Below, in pieces: positions 34,324 through 45,601 of a DNA stretch of 64,000 nucleotides (the stretch's first letter is position 1; the number at the start of each line of letters is the position of its first letter). Under the pieces are notes generated by a model. It saw nothing but the letters and a program-made list of their open reading frames with translations. It made no database searches and was not told the origin of the DNA. Origin of the DNA: Heterobasidion occidentale (lineage: Eukaryota; Basidiomycota; Agaricomycetes; Russulales; Bondarzewiaceae); assembly GCA_039111635.1 (NCBI GenBank), contig JBCAQO010000011.1, positions 682,001-746,000 of the forward strand, written 5' to 3'. A program made the position numbers and the translations under genes.

Positions 34324-35155
34324 TGTTAGGTCGGAGACCTATCACGTGCACCGATGCACGAAGGGGTCCCTAGGCTAAACTCCACTGGTTCGTATAGTCG
34401 TAGACTCCAATGGATGAAGACGATGGATCGTCTTTGGGCTCTTTCGAGGAACTCGGGGTCGCTGTCGGCTTTGTTCTCGAAGAGATTGAGAAGATGATCT
34501 TCGAGGTCTTCTCGATGATGAGGAGGAACCGGATGATCTTCTCCTGTCCAACAGATGACACGAGGGGTGTCCAACTGAGAACACGGAAGGCAGCTAGCCC
34601 GGTATAGAAGCGGATGAGTAGAGAGGGGAGGGAAGGGAGACGAGTCCAGTGCTTCGTCAGACCGTGCAAAAGAGTTTTCTCAGATCTGACAGAGATCACG
34701 AAGCGTGGGCTAAGAAGGTAGGCCAGACGCCGGGTGCAGTTCAGAGATCGAGTGTATTACAGGTGAACGAGCTGTGCTTCTTAGAAGCTCATCTCGGCTA
34801 TTTACGTACAGAAGTGTCTAGGGCAGGATCCAGATCTGGTCCGTGCGCTTCTCAGGTACCGAAGTCAACGATCGAGATCCGTAAGCTAGAATGCCTCATC
34901 GACCTGCCATGTAACCAATATAGTAATCCGAATCACTAATGTCCATCCACATCTTCGATCGATCAAGAACCAGTAACGGGGTCAGGAACCAATGTCTGTC
35001 CACATCAAGAATCAGGAACAAGAGATCAGCGTTCATGCGTTAGCATGTAAATGGTAAGGAGTCATGAAAAGCGGTCCGAGTCTGTAACAAGTCCGAAGCA
35101 CTTGACCAGCCCATCCATTCACGTGCGAAGCACGTGTTAGGACGCGGTCCTAACA
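34324..35155 (-). repeat. 3' LTR of element C
   Basis: 832 bp. The plus-strand edges are TGTTAGGTCGGAGACC and GGACGCGGTCCTAACA. A plus-strand C-rich polypyrimidine stretch (35156-35168, CTACCCCCTCTCT) adjoins it and is the polypurine tract of the minus-strand element. Confidence 0.9.
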
Positions 35156-35166
35156 CTACCCCCTCT

Positions 35167-36771
35167 CTATACAAGTCTTCGGCGCTTGGCGGGTGCACCG
35201 ATGGTAGGAGCGGGTCTCCTCAGGTGAACTTCGTCGAAGGTGGGGATGTTCCGAGCGGGGTATCCGGTCCAGTTCGCGGTGTCGATCAAGTGATCCAACG
35301 CCTGCTTGTGGTATCTGTATTCTTCAGCCGTCCTATCCATCTGCAGACGAAGGCGCCGGGACTGCATGCGATGCCTATCGTAGTCTTGAAGAAAGCCGCG
35401 CGCCGTAACGTCCGTTCTCTGGCGAATGCCCGTGATTGGACATCCCACGACGAGATGGCCGGCGCGTCCACATTCCCAGCAGGTACGAGTAGCGGGGTCG
35501 GTGGGTGGAGAAGGCGGGAGAGCAGGAGGGTTAGGCCAAACGTTTTCTGAGTCCATGGCGTCGGCAGGCCATCCCTCTTCAGTTGCGACAGGAATGTCCG
35601 GCGACTGGGGGGAGGTTTCATTGACAATGATAGGAGCGGTGATGTTGTCGCCGAGTAGGGGGGGGGATGGGGACACAGCAGGGGGTGACGGGGGTGGTAC
35701 CGGTAGCGGCCGAAGTACCTGGCGATCCCGGACGACTTGTTCGGGGTCGTATGGGGGACTGGTGGGTCGCGTGAATTCGGCGGTCTCCTCGTCGGTGGGC
35801 TGAAAGGGGTTTACCGCCGGGAGATCGGACTCGGCATTGACCGGGGGATCGACTGTCATGGGTTCCTCAGCGTCGATCTGGTGAAACCCCTGTTCCTGTA
35901 TATCCGGTTTGGTCATAACCCAGGGCCTAACGTTATCCTCCGGGGTACATCCGCCAGGCCAGTAGCACGCAATGGGGTGAACCCCTCGACTGTTAAGCGG
36001 GAAGGAGTGGGTCGGCAGTAGCCCTTTAGGGACATACTCTTCGATCTCCAGACGTGCTCCATTATGTCCTGCGAATCGGAACCAGCGGATCGTGTTCTCC
36101 TTGTAGCGGATTCGAGCCAGTACATCGAGCCAGGCTGGTATGGAGTGCGCCTGTATGAGGATGGAGCTGGTGGTGAAGATTCCTCCCAGTCGGAAATTGA
36201 TCATGTCGTTGCGGATGGCGGGAGATTGATCAGTCCTTTCATGCGGTAGGAGGTGATGGTGAGGTTGGCGAGGAGAATAGCTTGAGTCTGGTTGAGCGGT
36301 CCCGAGAAAACCTGGTAGGCTTGCGCCCAGACTGCTTGCTGTAAATAGAAAAGGAAAGCACGGGGCTCTTCAAGCCAGGCTGGTTCAGAATGATAGGTGC
36401 CTCGTCCTCGGCGAGCGTGAGGTGGTAGATGCTATGGTTCGTAGTCAGGTCCTGGTAGAGGCGGATGTCGTAGAGGGGGTTGGGTATAGCGCGGATTCGA
36501 ATGCGAGGGTTTTCGTTGTGAATGGCGAAAGCCAACGGAGGAACGGCGATGTGGGGGTTTGGCATTTCAGCCGGAAACGGGGAATAACAAACTCAGTAAG
36601 GGGATCCGCAACCGGGACGCCTTCCGAGGGGATGTCATCCTCGCTGTCGTAATCCGAGTCAGTGTCGTCAACGAGCGTGGGTGTGGTAGTGGGCGGGGAG
36701 ATGGTACGGAGGATGAAGGGGTTGGGGGAGGAGGTGTTGGAGGCGTGAGGAGAAGTGGTAGTGGAAGCCAT
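35167..36771 (-). pseudogene. Element C frame downstream of pol, with a CCHC zinc knuckle
   Basis: Starts at ATG 36771 (MASTTTSPHASN), about 340 nt after the pol stop on the same strand. It begins with a Ser/Thr/Pro-rich region and an acidic patch (DDTDSDYDSEDD), then FVIPRFRLK. The next frame continues with HIAVPPLAFAIHNENPRIRI and YDIRLYQDLTTNHSIYHLTL. A third frame continues with RWFRFAGHNGARLEIEEY, a Pro-rich segment, the knuckle CWECGRAGHLVVGC and a basic end RRPAPTIGAPAKRRRLV. Two frameshifts therefore split one probable protein of about 530 residues. A zinc knuckle outside gag, downstream of pol, is unusual and suggests nucleic-acid binding. No other domain is recognised. Confidence 0.65.
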
Positions 36772-37108
36772 TCTGATGTTACTGAGAATGTAGCGGGGGA
36801 GTTGTGTAGGAAGAGGTGTGTGGGGGCAAAGGACATTCGAGTTGTAGCTGGGATGCTGAGGAATGTTTCCGTCCGATGCAGGGTGTCTTTTATACGATGG
36901 AGGAGACGCCAATGGTGGCAGCAGCGTGAACAGATCCGAGAACAAGGGCGATGGCGATGGAGACAGCGGTGGGAGCAAGAGTCGCGACGACGGTATAAAC
37001 GGCTACTGTGGATAGAGTGGGGTCGAAATGGGTCATAGTCGTTTGCCTGGCCATGCCAATCCTCGGTTGGTCTGCTTTTGTAGCTCCTGGTATGCTTGAG
37101 TCCGCCAA

Positions 37109-40100
37109 TTAGAGTTGTCCGATCGCTTCTGCTGCAGCTTTTATCGAGTCGAATCTATATTGGGCTTCTTTGGCTGGCGCTTCTCGATCGTTGATCGCCG
37201 GTGGTGGCACTTTTGATCGAGGAACCAGGGGCGGCCTCTTTAGCTGCGTCATTCGTTTGTTGATCTCTTCCATGATCTGGGGGATAGCTAATCCTGTAGC
37301 GAGAAGCTTCTTTCCGATCGGATGTTTCTCGAGCTTCTTTCTGATTTGATCTTCTTCGGCTACTCTGTTGAGTTCTAATTCGATCACCAGGGCCAGGATG
37401 GAGGCTTCCATTCCTTTGACTGCCCGAGGGTGCCGGCGGTAGAAGTCCTTTATGGCTTCTTGTGCGTTAGTGACGTTTGCCGCGGCTTCCCAAGAGTTGT
37501 CCGATTCCGGGTAGCCCTTCCATTTGATCAGGTACTGCAGGATCTTCCATCGTCCGAAGCGCCTAGCTCCGACAATGGCTTCGACTTCGAATTCTTCTTG
37601 CCCTTCGATCAGGTCCGGAGCCGGTTTAGGGTAGTTCGGGCCATAGACTTCGTTTTCCTTGTAGGGCGTGAGTCGACTAGCATGGAAGACGTCGTGAATG
37701 CGCTTCCAGCTGTTGGGCAGTTTCAACCTGAAGTTGACATTTCCTATGGTGTCAGTGATTTCAAATGGCCAAAGCGTTTGGGTCTCAGTTTCTCTGATGG
37801 GTGATCGGTGTGGATGTTCTTCCCATCAAGCCATACTTGATCTCCTTTCTTGAAAGGCGGCAGGTCCGTTCCGAAACGGTCGTGCTGGATCCTCATGGCT
37901 TCGGCTGCAATTTCGAGGCTGGCTTGTGCTTCCTTCCTAGCACGTTGCAGAGCTTTGAGGCGAGCGTCGGCGGTGGGGACATTCGTGTTTCCGATGATGG
38001 CTGGGTAAGCCCGTGGTTGATATCCATGGAGAAGTTCAAATGGTGACTTCTGCGTGGCTGAGTGCTGATGGGTGTTGTGGGCGTATTCTGCGTAGGGGAT
38101 TAGTCCGGCCCAATCGTCCTGTGAAGAGCTGCAAAATGCTCTTAGGTATTGTTCCAGTTCCTGATTCATTCGTTCAGTAGCACCGTCCGTCTGCGGGTGA
38201 TAGGCTGTGCTTAAAGCGGATTTGATTCCTAATTCTTTGAGTAGGGCTTGTGCTACTTTTGAAGCGAATTGAGTTCCTCTATCCGATATGATTTTATCTG
38301 GCAGTCCATAGCGTCTCCAAGTGTTTTCTAGCAAGATTTTGGCCGTTCCATCAGAGTCGATGGTTTTCAGGCATGGAGTTATTACTGCGTTTTGGTGAAT
38401 CGATCGGTTACTACATGTAGCGAGTCGTATCCGTTTGATTCTGGTAGATCTGTAATAAAATCCATGTTATTGTTCCGAAGGTCGATCTGGGATTTCTGTT
38501 GGTTGTAGGGGCACCATAGTAGGGTGTGTGTCGTTCTTGGTGGATTGACATATGGCGCATCCTTCCACATATTGGTGCACTGTGTTTGATATTCCTGGCC
38601 AAGTGTATTCTTGTCCGACTAATGCTAGAGTTCCCCTTTGTCCTGGATGTCCTGCTGCTAGATTGTCATGGTTTAATTTGATGATATCTTGACGAAGTTG
38701 TTCGTATCGAGAACAAATATCATTCCTCGATCAAGGACCAATACTTCTTCTTCGTTCCATTCTTGTAAACCTTTCTTCATGTTTCGAGGTCCTAAGGTTT
38801 TAATCTTGGCTAAGGTTTCTAATAACCATTCGTCTTTCCTGTTTTCTTCAATGATTCATTTCCGGAGGTCTTCATCTATTATGGTAACGCCTCCTCGTCC
38901 AGTTGCCCTGATGTGAAGTATTTGATGAGGGTCCCAACTGTTGTCTGTATTAATGGCATTGATTTCTGCAAAAGGTCTTCGAATATTTTCTGTGTCATTG
39001 AAAAGTTTGGGCTCCAAGAGTGTTTCGCCTGAATTGTCAAATTCCACCCCCTTTTATGGTCTGGACGCCGTGAACCGTCGGATTTATTAGTGACTCCTGC
39101 CTTGTGCGTCAACTTGTAGTCGAAACGCGAGAGGTAGAGTGACCATCGTGCTTGTCGACGGTTTAGTTTCTGGCTTGAACGGAACCATTCGAGGTTCTTG
39201 TGGTCCGTCCAGACGTCTACCGGGTGGTCGGCGCCCTCCAAATAGTGTCGCCAAGCTTCAAAAGCTCGAACGACCGCCAGCAACTCTTTATCGTAGATTG
39301 GGTAGTTGCGTTCTGTTGGTGAGAGCGACTTGGAAATATAAGCACATGGGTGCCATTTTCCATCTTTGGCGACTTGTGATAAAACTGCTCCGGTGGCGAA
39401 GTCGGAAGCGTCGCATTCAATGCGAAACGGGTTCCTTGTGTCTGGCATAACGAGCACCGGAGATTCTGTAAATATTCGTTTTAGCGTTTGAAACGCTTCT
39501 TCGCATGCTGGTGTCCAATCCCAGGTGCGTTCCTTCTGTGTTAGCTCAAATAGCGGTCGTGCTATTTTTGAGTAATCTTTGATAAACCTGCGATAAAAGT
39601 TGCAAAAACCTAAAAATGATTGCACTTCTTTGACTTTTCCCGGAGTTGGCCAGTCCATAATGCCGGCCACTTAATCGGGTCCATTTCCAGATGTCCGTGT
39701 GTGATATAACATATCCAAGGTAGTCGATTTTCTTTTGTGGAAGTGGCATTTCGAGGGTTGTAGGTACAGATCGTTGTCCTGTAAGATCTGTAAAACCTTT
39801 CGAACTGTTTTGATGTGGTCGTCCATTGTTTTAGAAAATACTAGGATATCGTCCATATAGATTGCCACTAGTCCGGCATAGATGAGGTCTTTGAAGAGGG
39901 CGTTCATCATAGTTTGGAATGTTGCCGGCGAGTGGTTAATCCAAAGAACATCACCAGAGGTTCATACATTCCTAAATTGGTGACGAACGCGGCCAGTTTC
40001 TCGCTTCCTTCCTTCATGCGTACGTTGTTATATCCTGTATCAACATCCATTAGTGAAAAGTATACGGCTTCGGCCAGAAGGTCCAGTAATTCTTGAATGA

Positions 40101-41510
40101 TCGGCAAAGGGTACTTGTTCTTGATTGTTATTTCATTGAGTTTGCGATAATCCATTACTGGTCGTAGTTTCCCGTTCTTTTTCTTGATGAAGAAGAATGG
40201 GATGCCATGTGCGATTTGGATTCTCTGATGAATCCTTTCTGGAGGTTTCGTCTATGAATTTCTTGAGTTCCACTTGCTCTCCAGGGCTAAGACTGTATAG
40301 CTTGGGTTTGAGCGAGTGATCCATTCCTTCTTTGATCTCTATTTTGTGATCCCAAGGTCGAGAGAGCGGTAGCTGTCCCTTTGGTCGACCTTCGAAAACC
40401 TTCCTATAATTCCAGTATTCCTTCGGCACTATTTCTTCGAAGGATAGTTCGGGTTTCCCTTTGGCGGCTTCTTCTGCCAGTCTTTGCGAGTTGGTGTGCT
40501 TGTTTGTTTTCCTGTCGGTGCTTTGACAGGTTTGCTTCCTTGAGCCGGTGTATTGGCGTATGGAAGTTCCGTGGTTTCGGCGCGATGTATGTCGACGCCT
40601 TCTTCGGAGTCGTTGTATAATTCCAGTGCCTGTAATGTTCCCGTATCCAGGCATCTAACGAGATAGACTCCATCTTCTTCGAGATCATTGGAGGGAAGTG
40701 CCGGAAGTCCGTCACCGTCCTCCGGAACGTCTTCTTCAGCCCATGTCGGAACCTTGTAATTTCTGGTTCGGGCTTCAGACGTTCGGCATTCAACCTTCGA
40801 GTTGTGAACTCCGGACTTGTAGGTATTGTCCGCGGATGTGGTACTGTGGTGTTTCCCACTTTCCGGCCTGGTACTGCTTTTCCCGGCTTTTGCACTGGTA
40901 TTGAGTAGTCGCCTGCTTGCGGTACTGTTTCCATGCGCCGTATGCTTGGTTTAGGACGTCCTGGTTTTCTTGTAGCTCTTCTAGCTTTTACCGGCCTCCT
41001 TTTATTTGGCAGGAGGGCGGGCATCTGGTAAAGTGTAGCCCGTAGGCATGCCAGTCGACTTCTGGGTTATGTTCTAATAACCAGTCGGTTCCTAAAATGA
41101 CGTCTTCTTTTCCTATTTCCGCGATATAGAATCTCGCTGATTCTGTATGCGACCCCCCTTTTTCGCCTAGAACCTGTAGTTTGAGGTTGGCGAATCGTGT
41201 AATAGGTCCTCCCTTGAACTCGGTGTTCTGGACCGTACTGACTGGGATAGGGGTGGGGGTTTTGTGTAGTGATTCGATGTGCTTCTACGAAGCGAGGGTG
41301 CATGAAGATTCCGGTGGCTCCACTGTCCACTAGTGCCTGTGTAGCAGCTTTTCTATTCTTGCCTATGAGCATTGTCTCGAGTCGGAGTGATGGTGCACCA
41401 TGTGATTTCATTTCCGAAAGATATAATACATCTGGATGTCCATGCTCTTGGTCAGCATCTTTACTGGCCAGAGGAGCGTACCGATTTCCTGCAAGAATCC
41501 TACTCTCCAC
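37109..41510 (-). pseudogene. Element C protease and pol, heavily broken
   Basis: The protease part has the active-site motif ALVDSGATGIF (near 41320), then a frameshift. RT is split around YRKLNEITIKNKYPLP and YMDD (39859-39848). RNase H contains RIECDASDFATGAVL. The integrase contains ISDRGTQFASKVAQ and HPQTDGATERMNQELEQ. The end is a chromodomain, YLIKWKGYPESDNSWE, with a long C-terminal extension to 37109. At least five frame breaks lie between 41510 and 37109. All motifs are recognisable, so the family call is firm although no protein can be made. Confidence 0.85.
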
Positions 41511-41533
41511 ATCCGCTGCCGATGGGAGAGGCC

Positions 41534-43510
41534 TTAAAAATTCTTCGAGTCGCTAAAGGCTCGAACTTCCTCGATTTCTTCCATGCTGAGTCCCATCATC
41601 ATCTGGCGGATGTGGTTGACTCTGTTTTTTCCTTCTTCGACGTCTTCATCGTCGAATTGTCCTTCGTCCATTTCTGCTTCGCGCACAGGTCTGCGACGAG
41701 GGGGCTGGAATCTTCTCTTGGGTCGAGAAGGACAGTTGCGCGCCATGTGCCCGGGTTTCTTGCAAAAGAAGCACTTGCCTTCTTTGGCAAGTCGATCTCT
41801 CTCCGCCGGGGTAAGCTTCTTGAAGCGAGTTCGGACAGCATCGGCCTCCATTTCCGCTGCGTCTACGTCCATAGGTTCGTATTGGGGCTCCCTATCGTGC
41901 CGTGGGGGTGCCCTCTCGTCGTAAAAGGTACGCGGAGTGTAGATTTGGAATTTTCCTTTTCGGAGGTCGTATGCTCGGTCCCTTGCGATGCGCATCCTTT
42001 CGTGTTTTTTGGCCTTCTCAATTAGTTCTTCCCATGTCCCGTCTGCAGAGGGATCTTCATAAATTCCTTTTGCCAACTCCCACTTGAGTCCTCGCAGGAA
42101 ATGGGTTTCTTGGTTTCTCCGTCTACACCAGCAAGTGCTGCGAGCTGTTCAAACAGCTGAAGGTAGGTGTTAAATGATTCTTTTCCTTGATTGACTCGGG
42201 CCAGTTTGTCGCGAGCATCGGCTTCTTTGTTGAACTCCTCGAAGTCGGTGGCTATTTTGCGGACGGATGTGAAGCCGACCGTGTCTGCCCAAGTATATCT
42301 GTTCCAATCCTTCAGCGTGTTCCTGGCCTGAGTAAAGTTTCTTGCCATATCCCTGCCGAGCCTTCCTTCATATATGATAGAGCGTAAGCGATTTTGGCGA
42401 ATTCGTTCGCATAATCCTTCTTCCTAGCCAGGAACATTAGATCGATTTCGTGGAGGAATTGCTCGGTTCGTTTTCTGTTTCCATTGAAGGTGGTGGGTTT
42501 GGCCATAGCTGGTCCCTTGGACTCATTACCTCCAGTATCTGCCGACATTGTATCGGGCGGGGGCTCTGGATCGTCAGGTGGTTCCGGATTTCCACTTGGT
42601 GCTTCAAAATACTCCGGCTCGGGGACAAACTCCGGTGTTGGGGCTCGGAAGCCTTCTTGGGGAGTGGTTTCCTGTAAGGGGGATGCAGCGGGCGTGTTTC
42701 TTCTAGAGATTCGACTTCCACTGGCTGTTTCTCTGGGTAGAGTATGTATGTGCGGTCTTGGCGAGTCACGATGCCTATTTGTCGGTGATTCAGGCTTGTC
42801 GAAGGTCTTTCTTGCGACGTAGTCCTCGACCTTAACAAGGTGTAGGTCGGGTCCTGCGTGGACTGTTTTTTCTGCCCAAGTCGGGTATTCGTATCTGCTT
42901 TCTCCTCGTTTTGTGAAGAATCCGGTGAGGATTCCCGCGTAGTAGAAGTGTTCTTTCCTTTCGTCGTAATAAAGTTGATCTTTGTCGACGTCTTCGGGTA
43001 AGTCCCCGTAGATTTCTGCGGGGTCTGTTCTGTAGCCGGGAGGATATCCCGCTGCGACTTCATCCGTTGTTCTTTATTCTTTGAAGAAGAAGGGTACTGC
43101 CTGTCTTCTTCCTGCCTGTAGTGCTTCCTGTAAGTCTGGGTCCCTTTTGATAATTTCGTTGATGGAAATATCAATTTGGTCGATGAGCTGGATGATCTCG
43201 GAGAATGTGTGTCCCGAGATGAGGGTCCTGAGATGATAAGTTTTGTGGGCGAACTCTCCTCTTCTGACAACAAAAACGATCCCTTCAATTTCTGTTCGGA
43301 TTGGTGGGGAGTTAGGAGCTTCCAGTGTGTCTTCCTAGGTTGAGGAGAAGGTCCAGTGGATGAGGATTGAGACGTGGTCTCTGTTCTCCTTGGTCTTGAC
43401 GAGTTCCGCTCTGATTCCGTCTGTGTTGATGTTCCTTGCGATGGTTCTTCTGAGATCGGGGATAACGGCAAGGGGGAAATCGTCTGGTCTTCCGTCGTGT
43501 ATCTCGACAC
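41534..43510 (-). pseudogene. Element C gag, broken
   Basis: An N-terminal Ser/Thr/Pro-rich frame (from 43510) leads by a frame change into MSADTGGNESKG and the capsid start KPTTFNGNRKRTEQFLHEID. Another change leads to RKIATDFEEFNKEADARDKL and FNTYLQLFEQLAALAG. The last frame has the zinc knuckle CFFCKKPGHMARNC followed by RPKRRFQPPRRRP. Together these form a normal gypsy gag of about 650 codons broken at three or more sites. Confidence 0.8.
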
Positions 43511-43870
43511 AGTTCCTTGCTCTGATGACGTCGGGCTCTCCGTTGTCCGTGAGGGTGAACGGTGTCTTTGGTTCGTTGACGAAGCAAATCCCGGAAAATC
43601 TATATCCAGTTTTAAGGAGGTCTATAAAGATTTCGGGTGCTTGTTGTAGCCTGAGTGTGGCTATTCCTGAATAAACCTTTCCTGGGTTCCGGTGTCTTGC
43701 GACCTCTATAGCTCCGGGGTTGTTTATTCTTACTTGAGGAGTCGCTGTCGGGGTCGCCGTTAGGTTTACCCTGTTGGCGATTGCTAAAATGTTGTTGACT
43801 GATGAGAGAAAGAGCTGTCTCTGTGGGGATCCAGCTTGAATAGGGTAGGGATAAAAAGAGCTCGTTCAAG

Positions 43871-44709
43871 TGTTAGGTCGGAGACCTATCACGTGCACCG
43901 ATGCACGAAGGGGTCCCTAGGCTAAACCTCCACTGGTTCGTATAGTCGTAGACTCCAATGGATGAAGACGATGGATCGTCTTTGGGCTCTTTCGAGGAAC
44001 TCGGGGTTGCTGTCGGCTTTGTTCTCGAAGAAGAGAGAGAAGATGATCTTCGAGGTCTTCTCGATGATGAGGAGGAACCGGATGATCTTCTCCTGTCCAA
44101 CAGATGACACGAGGGGGTGTCCAACTGAGAACGCGGAAGGCAGCTAGCCCGGTATAGAAGCGGATGAGTAGAGGGAGGGGAGGGAAGGGAGACGAGTCCA
44201 GTGCTTCGTCAGACCGTGCAAAAGAGTTTCTCAGATCTGACAGAGATCACGAAGCGTGGGCTAAGAAGGTAGCCAGACGCCGGGTGCAGTGCAGAGATCG
44301 AGTGTATTACAGGTGAACGAGCTGAGCTTCTTAGAAGCTCATCTCGGCTATTTACGTACAGAAGTGTCTAGGGCAGGATCCAGATCTGGTCCGTGCGCTT
44401 CTCAGGTACCGAAAGTCAACGATCGAGATCCGTAAGCTAGAATGCCTCATCGACCTGCCATGTAAACCAAATATAGAAAACCGAATCACTAATGTCAATC
44501 CACATCTTCGATCGATCAAGAACAGGAACGGGGGTCAGGAAACCAATGTCTGTCCACATCAAGAATCAGGAACAAGAGATCAGCGTTCATGCGTTAGCAT
44601 GTAAATGGTAAGGAGTCATGAAAAGCGGTCCGAGTCTGTAACAAGTCCGAAGCACTTGACCAGCCCATCCATTCACGTGCGAAGCACGTGTTAGGACGCG
44701 GTCCTAACA
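43871..44709 (-). repeat. 5' LTR of element C
   Basis: 839 bp, the same ends as the 3' LTR (34324-35155). Several 1-6 nt indels and substitutions separate the two, including differences around the GAAGAGATTGAGAAG versus GAAGAAGAGAGAGAAG stretch. Confidence 0.9.
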
Positions 44710-44921
44710 GCGCTACAGACTTGGAGGATGAAGATGAGCAAGAACCCCCACTGGGAGACGATGCGGGACTTCATAGAGGATTGGAGGAGGGGGGTTCTCA
44801 TGGCCACTACGGTCAGGTACCACAACCTAGTCATCCGATGGAACGTGAGAACCCTCCCGCAAGGAGCGGAGGATCACGTCAGGGCCATGGAGAACGCTAC
44901 GTACCGCCTGACGGACGATGA
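44710..44921 (+). pseudogene. Element B gag remnant, second part
   Basis: Directly after the second GCGCT copy the gag frame of element B continues as ATDLEDEDEQEPPLGDDAGL and ends at 44921. Removing element C and one duplication copy restores one frame across RTRA and TDLEDEDE, which confirms the insertion point. Confidence 0.75.
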
Positions 44922-45103
44922 GGCAATGGACCCGTCTGTGATATTAATGGCGTCTGAGCGCTCTTCAGAGAAGTAGGGGAAGTCAAGGCCAAACAGATGT
45001 TGGAAGATCTAGCGGTGGATTTTTCCTGACCTCTCCTTCACCAGCCGAAGAGGGGGGGTCAAGAAAACCCGAGTACGATTCCCCGTCATGTATTCGAATC
45101 GGA

Positions 45104-45600
45104 GCAATGAGCAGCCACATCATTACCCCCATTCGACTTGACATGCGATTGACAACTCGAGGAAGGAGCGCTGGAGCCAGAGCCGCCATCGACTCAGCCT
45201 GTGAAGGGATTTTGGTAAACAAAAAGTGGGTACGAAAGCACAACCTTCCAACCTACCCGTTAAACCACCTTATCCATGTTTGCAATGTCGATGACACCGT
45301 CACCAGGCAGGCCTCATTCGACGAGGCTTAGGACGCGAATCTCACCGTCAAGGACAGACGGGGGAGAACCCATACTGAACGTGTCCAGATGTTCATCACC
45401 AATCTAGGGAAAGACAACATGCTCCTAGGAACAGATTGGCTGAGATACCACGACCCCTCCATCGGGTGGAGGCGCCGTGAGGTACACTTTGATTGATGCC
45501 CCGAAGATTGCCAACAACCATACGGTTTTACCAAGGCAAGGGAAGAGCCTACCAAGAAGGCATGGCTAGCAAAACTACGCGGTGACAAGATTCCTCAGCA
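45104..45600 (+). pseudogene. Element B protease region remnant
   Basis: The frame near 45107 reads RAAIDSACEGILVNKKWV, a retropepsin-type site in which the expected Asp-Ser-Gly is Asp-Ser-Ala. It continues with HVCNVDDTVTRQASFDEA, then stops. The following sequence, read in frames with stops, gives VQMFITNLGKDNMLLGTDWL and DPSIGW, the normal end of a gypsy protease. Confidence 0.7.
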
Positions 45601-45601
45601 G

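Larger units (their letters stand above)
34324..44709 (-). mobile_element. Ty3/Gypsy chromovirus element C, full length, inserted in element B gag
   Basis: 10,386 bp on the minus strand with LTRs at 43871-44709 (5') and 34324-35155 (3') and a perfect 5-bp duplication GCGCT (34319-34323 and 44710-44714). Order in element sense: gag (43510-41534), protease (from 41510), RT, RNase H, integrase, chromodomain (to 37109), then a downstream frame (36771-35167). Every enzyme region is split by frameshifts and stops, and the LTRs differ by several indels. It therefore appears older in decay than B and D, although it must have inserted after B. Confidence 0.9.

Noticed and set aside
40133..43869. Many medium-size plus-strand open frames across element C
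   Set aside because: They are antisense shadows of gag and pol; the minus-strand readings carry the recognisable domains.
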